Below, piece by piece: positions 34,544 to 45,100 of a DNA stretch of 64,000 nucleotides. A model generated the notes under the pieces. It saw nothing but the letters and a program-made list of their open reading frames with translations. It was not told where the DNA came from and did no database searches. The stretch comes from Bimastos eiseni (taxonomy: Eukaryota; Annelida; Clitellata; Crassiclitellata; Lumbricidae): NCBI GenBank assembly GCA_959347315.1, contig OY365806.1, forward strand, positions 27,628,815 through 27,692,814, in the 5' to 3' direction. Position numbers and translations under genes: made by a program. Position 1 is the first letter of the stretch. Every line of letters begins with the position of its first letter.

Positions 34544-35522
34544 TGTCTTTGAATCTGGGTATATAATTTCTAATGAGAAAAACATAATAGCTGAACTAGC
34601 TATTCAAGTATCACAAATCAAACTACAAATAATAAAATCTTATATACCAACTATACAATCTCAAAAGAAGCCAAGACAATGTTTTGCAAACAGTTTTCAA
34701 TATGCATAACTTTTGGCCCTTTTGACACAATTCTGGAATTACAATCACAGGTGGGCTGTCAAAATCTGGTACACTGGCAGGCCTGCCCAACCAGGGTCCA
34801 TCATAATCCATGTGCATGAGGACGAGGCTGATTATTGTTATTACTAGCTGTTAACCCGCGAAGAATCACGGGTCGGATAATATTTTAGCCCATGATTCAA
34901 CTGCAACTGGCACTGTTCGTTCTAGCTGTTAACCCGTGAATAATCACAGGTCAAACTTGATTTTAACGTTGCTATAGTAGTGGTGAAGACACATTGATGC
35001 AGAGCTAAAATAGGCCTACACATTAATTAAGCAAAAATATCGATGAACTGTGCATCACCTACACTGCAAATTCGCAGCAGCCAATACGCAAAAAACACAC
35101 ATTACCCATTAAGTTTCCATATAGTTTGAATAATTGCAAATATACTTGTATTACACGATGTATTTAACTTTAATAACTGAATATAGACACACATAGACGC
35201 AAATAAAGAAATTTTGAAATGCGAATTGAACGTTTGTTTACAGTGACTTTTGCGCTCCATATTGGTCAACTTATGCTTGCACTGGAAATATTTAGGTCAA
35301 CTTCTGTCCAATCATGCGCAGGAAATATTTAGGTCAACTTCTATCACTTGTCTAAGATTCAACTTCTGTCCAATCACGCACTTTAGATAAGAAGTACAAA
35401 GCACACGACTTAGGTAATTATATAGATTATTAAATTGTCAGGTAACTCATCGTTTTCGAGAATTTAATGATTCTCTCAATGTAGCCTATATTTTAAGCAT
35501 CAATCCAACTTCTACTTTCACA

Positions 35523-36230
35523 TAGAGCTGTACCAATTAATCGGCAAGATAATTGGCGCCGATATTAAAAATTATTTATTTTATTTTATAATATTATATT
35601 CAGTCTATAAAGCAAAATGACGACAGCAACATCACTGGGTCAGTGAAGGACGGCATTTCGTTCTGTTCCTACATCGTGTCGTTGAGCCATTGGCTTTTTC
35701 AGACCAGTGCGCTAGTATAGACCATGGGAACGTGTCAACAACAACATAGGTCTTGTGCAGTGAGTCACAGTGCCCGCTTAAGAGCCAAGGAATGGCCGGC
35801 CAATTCAAGCCAAGGAACGACTGGCCAATTCAACAGAGAAACCGATGAATATACATCATGGAGGCATGCCTAATGAATACATGCTAGCTGCTAATCAGAT
35901 CTCCCTGAAACATTTCAGTCGCCTGAGACTAGATGGGTGGTTGTGAATTGTCCAGCCGTTCCTTGGCCGTTAATTATCCTGGGCACAGTTTGATGGCGGG
36001 CGCTGTGTCTAATCTGTATTGCCTGTCTAAGATTAGTCCCCAACTACATGCACACGTCTCCTACGGAGCAAGTGTTTGCTTGTATCACAACAATAGGCAT
36101 TAGCAGTTGGAACCAGACATCTTGGGAAACACAATGAAATAATCGGCTAAATAATTGGGTATCGGCAGATGAATAATCGGCAATATTCGGTATCAGCATA
36201 ATTGGCAAAAAATTATATCGTACAGTTCTA
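35523..36230. mobile_element. hAT-like MITE, TAGAGCTGTAC family
   Basis: Ends TAGAGCTGTAC and (inverted) TAGAACTGTAC, with subterminal AATCGGC repeats. Flanked by a perfect 8-bp duplication CTTTCACA (35515-35522, 36231-36238). 708 bp, no transposase frame. It is inserted in a TCAATCCAACTTCTAC repeat tract. Confidence 0.9.
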
Positions 36231-36240
36231 CTTTCACAAT

Positions 36241-36620
36241 GGCTTTTGCATCAATCCACCTTCTACTTGCACTATAAAATGATTTAATCAGCCCACTCTC
36301 CCGAAAATGCAGTACCGGGGTGTATATATAACACAAAACGAGAGGATTGGCTATTGCAGACTTGATTTGGTATAGCGCCGATGAATAAGCTAGTCTCCCT
36401 GATGTGGCTTTTGTGGGCGCTGAGAAATGTTCTCGAATTTACATTACATTACTGCAACATTATGTCATCATTCAAGCTTCCACTTAAACAATGATCATTT
36501 TCATCAATCCAACCTTTAAAAAATTATTTATAGTAACCCAACGTCGATTTAAGCAAGAATCATTTTCAGCTAGCCAATTTCCATTTAAGCAGTAAATATT
36601 TTCATCAATACAACTTCCAA
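36241..36620. repeat. Degenerate repeats of TTTTCATCAATCCAACTTCC type
   Basis: Several imperfect copies (near 36250, 36475, 36500, 36570, 36600), also upstream of the hAT insertion at 35498-35520. Period is irregular, about 45-60 bp. Confidence 0.5.
36352..36440 (+). mobile_element. LINE 3' tail, GCGCCCAC family, plus orientation
   Basis: ACTTGATTTGGTATAGCGCC, then AATAAGCTAGTCTCCCTGAT and GGCTTTTGTGGGCGCTGAGA, ending in a short ACATTACATTAC repeat. It is the same tail that follows the LINE coding fragment at 20580-20800. Confidence 0.6.
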
Positions 36621-36626
36621 TTATCT

Positions 36627-36750
36627 ATTTTACCAAATATATTTTTCGCCGCCAGAACCCGGTTTTACCTATACAAAGCTCAACGAACCAATTTTACCAA
36701 ATATATTTTTCGCCGCCAGAACCCGGTTTTACCTATACAAAGCTCAACGA
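36627..36750. repeat. 64-bp tandem duplication
   Basis: Two copies starting ATTTTACCAAATATATTTTT at 36627 and 36691; the second is identical over its 60 bases. The lack of divergence implies a recent duplication. Confidence 0.95.
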
Positions 36751-36766
36751 TAATTAATCGTAATTG

Positions 36767-36842
36767 TAATCCCAGCATTTCTACAGCGCCCACAGAAGCC
36801 TAGCCGCGGGAGCCAGCGTATTCGAAGGCGCTAAATCAAAAC
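36767..36842 (-). mobile_element. LINE 3' tail, GCGCCCAC family, minus orientation
   Basis: Begins GTAATCCCAGCATTTCTACA then GCGCCCACAGAAGCC and ends GGCGCTAAATCAAA. Nearly the same text is at 55279-55352. Confidence 0.6.
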
Positions 36843-37271
36843 AGAGTCGATAGCAGAGGGGTCAAAAATCCAGAGAGTCAGACAGGCAGACAAAATTAAA
36901 TTCGCTAATACCAACTGTCTTTGATAACGCACCTAAACAAATTGAAAAATGAATCTAGCGTAAACACGATAAAATCTCACACGTAGTTCAGATGAGGAGA
37001 AAACACACGAACAGAGGTGTGCGCAATCTGAAATATCGTTAATAAAAGTAAAAGTAAGTGTGTACTTTATTGAACGGCTTGCAAGCGCACTGCGGGAACG
37101 TCGTAACAACTATGAACAATAAAAGAATGTACAATCATAATGAGCAATTAGACAACTTACATCCTCGGAGTAGTTACAGTAAAGAGAGCGCAAGTAATAG
37201 GAATTACGATCACGCTAACCTTCATTTGTAGGCTTTTAGCCAAAGATAGTAGAGCATCCAAGTGGTACAAC

Positions 37272-37539
37272 CAAAGATGGTAAAGTCGTAGACTAAGATG
37301 TGACACTTCCTATCTCTGCTGTGTATCTGAATGTTAACGTCACCTACCTTGGAATCTATGTTAAGATACCACTAAGATACGACGACTATACCATTCGCGA
37401 CGTGGCGCGGCTGGCGTGGCGTTAGCCGCGCGTTAGCCGCGCCACATAGCGAATGGTATAGTGGATTTTGCGCTTTGGCCACCACACAGACCAAATACAC
37501 AGCGAGATAGGAAGTGTCCTATCGACTCAGCCATCTTTG
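37272..37539. mobile_element. Foldback element with long arms and a nested GC-rich hairpin
   Basis: The left arm starts CAAAGATGG and contains GACACTTCCTATCTC and GCTGTGTAT. The right arm is its inverted copy, ending CCATCTTTG. At the centre, 37385-37412 and 37435-37462 form a second, near-perfect 28-bp inverted repeat (ACTATACCATTCGC, GTGGCGCGGCT). A lone arm recurs at 37828-37910. Confidence 0.75.
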
Positions 37540-37827
37540 ATAAAACCATACAGAGATCTGTCGAGTGTCGATTGTGCGATCGAGGGCGGACCGGCGGAGT
37601 GAGTTAGCACTCTTTAAAGAAAAGATTCTTTAAAGAATCGAGGCAAAAGACAACCTAGGATATGGCATGAGCTGTTGTTTTTGCACAGTAGATGAAAGAG
37701 AGGTATACATGATATATCTGCACGACCACAGAGGTCGTCAAAAGTTACCTAGCTGGTCAAAAAGCAGAAACTTGAGTCGTACCGTTTTACTAAAGCCACA
37801 ATAACTATTGCGTTGAGATAAGTGCAC

Positions 37828-37910
37828 CAAAGATCGCAGAGTCGTAGACTAAGATATGACACTTCCTATCTCGCTGTGTATTTGGTCAGTGTGGTGGTTA
37901 AAGCACACAA
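37828..37910. repeat. Isolated arm of the foldback element
   Basis: CAAAGATC, GTCGTAGACTAAGATATGAC, ACTTCCTATCTCGCTGTGTA and TTTGGTCAGTGTGGTGG, matching the arms of the element at 37272-37539, with no partner arm found nearby. Confidence 0.7.
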
Positions 37911-37950
37911 ACCACTAATACCAGTCATTATATGTGGAGGCTAAAACTTA

Positions 37951-38114
37951 GGCTGTCAACGGGTAACCGAGTACCTGGGTACCCGCCCAAGGCTGACTAT
38001 CCGGGTAACGAAATCGGTTTTCGGGTACCCGAAGTTCCGTAAAATACGTGATTTTAACCGAACATATGCCAGAAAGCTGGATTGATGCAAAAGTCATTGT
38101 TGACAGCCTTAGTT
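37951..38114. mobile_element. Short TIR element with GGCTGTCAAC ends
   Basis: Left end TAGGCTGTCAACGGGTAACC; right end, inverted, TAAGGCTGTCAAC. The interior repeats GGGTACCCG. No clear target duplication, so the element class is uncertain. Confidence 0.4.
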
Positions 38115-38779
38115 ATAACATCTTGACTATTTTCAATTAGAAGCAAAACACACCACCATCACACGTTGGTGTGTGCAGGAAGCCTTGAGGAAGGCAATTA
38201 AATAACTTGAAATCAGCACACAGAGTTTTCAAGGCGTATTTCGAAGTTAATTCACTGCATTTTTGTGAGCAGAACACAAATCTAAAAACATGAATAGGTA
38301 GGTCTAACATTGTATACAGCCGAACATAATCATAGGCCTAGGCCAACTTCGATTTTGCAATGGGTCTTTCAGGCATTACTTGACAGATTACAGGCTCAGG
38401 AAGACAGCGGGAGATAGATGGAAATAATCGAGTAAAGGGAAGGGAAATGAAGTGGGATTAGCAGAGTGAGTGTGACTATAATTATAGAGGGAATATTGTT
38501 ATGATTCGTTAAGGGGAGGAAGAGGGACAAACTGAAGGTGATTGTGAGCGTAGGAGATAAATTGAAAGATGTCGGGCTGGTCAGAGATAGATCTTTCTCG
38601 AGCTACCTGCGATCGAAGTAGTAATTCATTTTAAAGCCTTTCCTGCGTAGAAGTGAAGCGTGTGTTTGGTCCAGTTTGCCTCTTCCTCTTTCGAGTTGGA
38701 GAAAAGACGAAGGTAGGCATACGGCAGAAGAGATTGAGTGAGAGAAAGTTTAGCAGGAGGCTATAGGCTATCTTGCCTA

Positions 38780-38965
38780 TAAGCAGCAGCAGCAGCATCA
38801 GCAGCAGCTGAGCAGCAGCAGTTCGAATGCATAGCCTACGATGCATTCGCAGCAGAGGCAATAACATCATCGCTGTGAAGCAGTGGATTGAATGCGTGTT
38901 CGGGGCACACGCGGGGCTTAATCGTCTGAGCAGCGGCGGCCGCGGGAAGGCGCCTGCGATGGAAG
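38780..38965. promoter_or_regulatory. CAG-repeat and GC-rich stretch upstream of FHOD
   Basis: AGCAGC repeats (38783-38820) are followed by a GC-rich block with GCGGCGGCCGCGGG near 38932-38945, unlike the AT-rich surroundings and about 250 bp before the FHOD start. It may be the 5' UTR or a CpG-type promoter. No TATA box assigned. Confidence 0.35.
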
Positions 38966-39188
38966 CAGAAATACTTTCAGCAGGGCAGACGGACATACAG
39001 ACGCTGAACTAGAGGAAGAAGTATGTGCTTCAGTTCGTCAGCTTCAGCCTGAGAGTTACACCGAACGCGATTAAATGTCATCGCCTCCATGAACCATTAG
39101 GAAGGAAATACAACTGTTGTTGTTGCTGTTGTTGTTGATTTCGTGTTTTATCAGACGACGACTGTTGGGACAGAGAAAGGGGTTCGTA

Positions 39189-42100
39189 ATGGCGACCCTC
39201 CAGTGTCGGATTCAGTTCCTTGACGACACAGATCCGTTCAATTCAACGAACTTTCCGGAGCCGAATAGACCACCGACTTACACTTTCCTGACGAGTGTTC
39301 CCCTCATCAACCAGATCGCAGGTGTTAAGCGTCTGCTCAAAGCACCACATCGGGTCAGTGAATCTGCGCGCTTTCTTCTTTTTTACCTGCACGAATGCGT
39401 GCTTATTAGGTCTAAAAGTCAGGGCCGTAAGAAGGGGGACCAGCGGGGCCGTGGCCCAGGGCGCAAATGTAGAAAGGGCGTAAATTCCAGGATGGAATAA
39501 CTTATAATTCCATAAAATGCACTATTTTCAAAATGTGGGGGCGCCAGATTGATGCTAGGCACAGGGCGCAATTATAGCTCGGTACGGCCCTGCTAAAAAT
39601 CATTCAACTGCAGCGCAAATTAACACGATCACAGCAGCTGTTTTAACCTCTCAGTTTGCATTGGCACTTCAATGGCAGTAAAGTGGATAACTGATATAGC
39701 GCCAGATATTCGCTCACTGAACCAGATATCATATGATAGCTATGGCATATTACTTTTGTGAAGGCTTTGAGTTTTCTTAACTCAGAACTTGAAATATGTG
39801 ATAATTTATCGTTTTAGCATCCCCAGTTGATTTTCTTTATTCCACTATTCAAGCTTGTTGTGTCAGTGTCCTAAATCCAAAATCAGGGATTGAGCATAGC
39901 TGTGTTGCAATCCAATGCATCCACAGATGGCGGATAGTAAAATTCCTGTCAGTATGAGTTTAGCCGCGATGGCCGCGAAATAAGTGGGGATCATCCATGA
40001 TGGATAAAGAGCTGCGGACCAACAGCGGCAACTCCCTGGGAGTGCAGTGAGATTTTGAGTGGTGACACCTCCTCCTTAAAAACTACATATATACCCATTG
40101 ATGGAATCGTGGCATGGCAAGATCAGGTCACAATAAACCTGCCCTCTCCCTGCATAGTGTGTATCTTGGGAGAAGAGCAGGAATAGGAGAAGGAAAACTC
40201 GTCTCTGATACATCACAACATCAGAGTCTGTCCCTAACCTGAAAACAAGACGACGTTCGGTCGAATGGGTGCAGAGACTACAGATACGTCGGCCATAAAG
40301 GCAAAAGACGACAGAAATCCAATGCATGACAGACGGAAAACTCTGGATATAGGACCAGGGTTGCAGTATACACCTATGAGTCTTTAGACGAAGGGAGTTT
40401 GCTGTGTCCTTGGTAGCCGAGACCAAGATTGCATTGGACAGTGGACACCCGCAGTTCTTCGACCCATGGACTTCAGGAAGAAGAAGATCCAAAATACAGA
40501 CGTATCTTTACGCAGTTGGTATACCAATAGTCTTATAGTGTGTTAAAAATTACAGCATCACAAGAGAAATTTCAGTGGGTTCATCACATCAAACGTCTAT
40601 TCAAAATGTTATTCTATTCTAGACAGGAACGAACCAAGACCTCCAGCACAGGCTTATTTATTCATGTTTCATCCTCACAAACTTGTTTCTCGTTGTTTTA
40701 TGCTCATTTTACAAATCTATATTCTGGTGCATGTGAACCAAGTAGGTTGATGTGGACATTAATTTTTGTGACACTGCAGCAATGGGCTGCAACAGTGTAA
40801 TATTATAATTGGGCATCATAAAATGATTGATTACCAATACAGTGTGAGTTTGGTTGCAGCAGACAGAATGTGCCTAGTGTTGATGGTTTTCTATTGTTCC
40901 TTCCAGTTAGAAGATAGTACACTACAGCTATACAAGCATAATGGGACGCACAGCGAATACGGATCCTATCTGGACATTGAATCCACTCTGACGGATCAGT
41001 CAGAAGAAATGGAAGGATTTCTTGAAAAGTGAGCACACTACTTAAGCACAAGCGATTTGTATTCATTTTGTGCTTGATACACCTACATATCTACTCAGAG
41101 CAACTTTGGTTAGGCCCATTGAATGCATTTATATATATATAGTATATATATATATATATATAGTATATATATATATATATATATATTATATTATATATAT
41201 GTATATGATTATATATATTATTATCACTAGAGGGATTGCATTCTCTCTATGTTGAAGTCTCCAGATCAATACAACCTTGAAATGGTTGTAAGACGTATTG
41301 CACAGGTGGGTTGTCCATCGAGAGGGTCAAGGTCACTGGGCGATTATGACATCACAGTGGCGTGAAGGGTAGATACACTTGCATTTCTGTTTTATGAAGG
41401 CACATTGATTGACTTGCATTTATGTTTCGTGAAGGCACATTGATTGACTTGCATTTCTGTTTCGTGAAGGCACATTGATTGACTTGCATTTATGTTTTAT
41501 GAAGATACATTGATTGACTTGCATTTCCGTTTCATGAGGAGCTCAGTGAAGGAGCTCAGTATTATTGATATTTCTTTGATTCCGTAATGCAAACATAGAC
41601 TTCCACAACAATTTTTCAAGATGTTTGTTTGTTAAATTCAAATCCGTTCTTTGTGTGATCTACATTTCACTATGGAATTTATGTTCTCTGTTACATGTTT
41701 CTTGTAAGACTATTGGTTGTATGTATGGGTACCAGGAGGTAATCACTAATCAGGAGTGAACTTGCTGAGATTTGTCTGTCTGTGTTTTACTCATAGCAAG
41801 AAGAATTCTATTCTTCTTCGAACTCAACTTTCCGTAAGAGTTCACACGATAATCGGTTAGTCAGAGATTGGATTTCATTGGTATACTGTGTTTTCTAATA
41901 ATGATGACACCGAAATGATTAGACAAATAGATAGGTATGACATCATTTATTCAGAAGCAGTGACTGGGAATCTACACTGCACATTGAAGATACCCAATGT
42001 TGATTACTTGAATATATTTTTATGTCCTGAGATATTTCTTTCCCCAAGGACTTAGAGATTATTAATATAGAGATTTTATTGTCCGTAAGGTCAGGCCTCG

Positions 42101-45100
42101 TCTTCTGGGATCAATGGAAAGGTGCCCATGAAAGCTACTAGGTAGTAGCGTTGGATGAAAACAGAAAGGAGCTGAAAAAGAAGGGTCGTCTCACGTCTAT
42201 CACCACTTATCAGAGAAATCCGACATAAATATATTATTATTATTATTATTATTAAACTGTCATTTATAGTGCGCCTAAACTGAATGAATCTCGCACAAAA
42301 GCTCGTAACAAAAAGTCTAGTCATAGTTAGAGCCGTAAATTTTTCGCGGTCAAAAATTAAAAAATTTGCGGCCAAAAACACAGAATTCGTGGTGTATTCG
42401 TGGTCAAATGTGTAGCACAATAAATAAGTCAATAACTGAATATAGTCAGCGACCATTTATGCCAAAAATGGCGGGTGCTGTTGCTGCGATGTATGTATGT
42501 ATGCTTTGCAAACACAGCGGAAAGAGCAGGTTGCAATTTTTCCCTTTTAGCCTTTCCACTCTCGACAGTCTGTGTTTTGTGAACAGTTCTTAATCAGGTG
42601 CTTGGCGAAACTTTCTCTCCGATTAAATTCGATGGGCACATTGCATGTTCTGCATAATAGTAGATCACCGCTCACCTGAAACATACCGGGCTTAAACTGA
42701 ATGTCTTCTTCTAGCGACAAGGTTTTCGCACACGAAGTCGTAACTAATGCTTAGAACCTTTGCCTTAACGACATAAGAAACACGAGCAGCACGAAAAAAC
42801 TGTCAAATTGCGTGGCAAAACATAAAAATTCGTGGTAGTATCCAAAATTAGCAAATTTTGCGAATTCTGCGATGACCAAAAAAAATTTACAACCCTGGTC
42901 ATAATAAATCTTGAACAAATGAGTCTTAAGGTTAATTTTGAAGAGTGACAATATAGACGACATTGCGTATAAAGTCTGGCAGTTTATTCCATTCTGCTGG
43001 GTCAGCTAGTGCGAATGCACAGTTTCCAAATCTTCTAATCATTTGTATTACAACATGCCAGTGTAGTTCACAAAGGGTAGGGTTGACATGATCTTGAGGA
43101 GTTAGGTTTTCGATAAGCTTTGCAGTTTGGTGGAGAGCAGTGGTGAGAGCTTGAAGGGTAGATGCAGGGAGGCCGTAAAAGACTGAGTTGCAATAGTCCA
43201 TTCTGGAAATGACCAAAGCCTGTACTAGTGTGCAGAGACAATTTTCATTTAGACTTTTCCTGACTTGCCGTATGCGCCTACGACGGAAAGAAACAGGATT
43301 TCTTTATGGAGAATATCTGGCTTTTCATGGGCAAGGTGTTATCGAGTAGAACACCAAGATCTCAGACAGTGTTGACAGGTTTGATGGAACAGTCAGAACC
43401 AATATTATCATTATATAGTCTGTCACTGTGGTAATACACACGCAATGTATCATCAAATAGCACACCTAAACATATTCAAAAATCCAATCAATTGGATCAT
43501 GCAATTTAAAAGCTCCCTCTGCCATAACTGGAAACTATATAGTTTATCTTTCGAAGAATGAAATTATGGACTGGTGGACATAATTATAGTTTTGGTGTGT
43601 TGTGTGCATATATAAGCAAGCATTTATGTAGGGCCTTCCTAGAACTGCTGGGTTGCACTACACACAAGGGTTTCTGAGTTGGAGCCAAGCATGTCATTGC
43701 ATGCATATGCAGTAGACAGTTTTTAAAAATGAAATAGGGTTACGATGGGAAGGAGTTGAAGTGTCGAAGCAGGATATCTGCTCGTCTCCATATGGACATT
43801 TAATGTTGCGATTGCTTATAAATTCGTTTGCTTTACACGGCTAAATGAGAAGTTCACAGATACGAGCATCCAGATTGGCCTGACTATACCACAAGAAGTT
43901 TGGTACATTTGCCTTGAACAGATCTGCTTAAAGCAGAGGTGTCAAAGAGCCGGCCTGCGGGCCATTTCTGGCTCTCTGATATATTTCTATAACGTGAAGC
44001 CTCGTCTGAAGACAACACAATTGAGAATAAAAGCATAGAACTGTTAAATGACAAATTAGACATATGTCATTTTATGGTTTTATTCTCAATTGTGAGTTTT
44101 CTGTGATTTTTTAATTGATAATGCATATCAGAGTCATGTTTTCAAAGCCTAATTCAACTTTGTGTACGGTCCCCTCTGAGATCCCTACCCCAATTTCCTC
44201 ACATGCCTTCAGCACTCTGACCTGCCACTTGCTTGAAAATATCGCTATTGGCTCGCCAACACAAAAAGGTTTGACACCCCTTATTTACAGTGATATATAT
44301 TATTAGGTATTTATATGTAGTTCTGTTCGTTTCAGAGAAGCTGCTTAACTCCAGCGGAAGAGAATTAAGAAGAGCTCTCTTCTCTCTGAAGCAATTGTTT
44401 CAAGTAATTTGAATTTGTTTAAAAGGCCTTATGCTGTTGCTACATTTCGTGGATCAAATATTGGCTACTTCATATTGGATGAACTTTGACTCATCTGTAG
44501 CGCTATATAGGGAATCCTGAACCAATCACTACACTACAGCAATATGGATTAGCAATATCAAACTATATATCTGACTATATCAAAGAAACCTAAACTCAAT
44601 GCTCTGCATTAGAACACACTTACTGCACATCGCATTCTTCTGTAGTGTAGGCTTTCAGCGAGTGATTTCCATTACAGGTTTTACTAGTCTATTTCTGTGA
44701 CTCTTCAAAAGAAGCAGTCACATGTAAATTTTGTACAATTTATTACAATTTTTGAATCAAACGTAAGGCAGGTCTGCTTTTAAAGTTCTCTGCTGCCTTT
44801 ATTCCAGAAAACTAGGTCAAAAAGCTTGTCATTATGGTTCAACTGAGTTTTTCATTTTCTTAAGCGTTATTTGGGTGGGGTTGGATAAAACGACACCACA
44901 TACTGGTATATCTGGTGGATCCAGATTACAGAGATTCTTGGACCCAAAATTTAGGGTCGTCTAAGCTGGAAATTGACATAGCACAAGCACAGAAATGCAC
45001 AGAATATTGATTGGCTGTCTAAGTAAGCTGCATTTACTTGGCTTAATCATTACTGATTAGCAACTTCTATAGCACCAGTACACAGAGCATTTATTGTGCA

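Larger units (their letters stand above)
34600..39188. other. CIAO2B-FHOD divergent spacer, repeat-dense
   Basis: No gene seen. It contains a near-duplicate GCTGTTAACCCG segment (34849 and 34925), a hAT-like MITE (35523-36230), irregular ATCAATCCAACTTC repeats, LINE tails, a 64-bp duplication, a foldback element and a GC-rich stretch just before FHOD. The two promoters must lie near its ends. Confidence 0.6.

Noticed and set aside
40076..40492. 138-codon minus-strand ORF in FHOD intron 1
   Set aside because: No recognisable domain, no splice or promoter support, and composition looks arbitrary; length alone is not enough.
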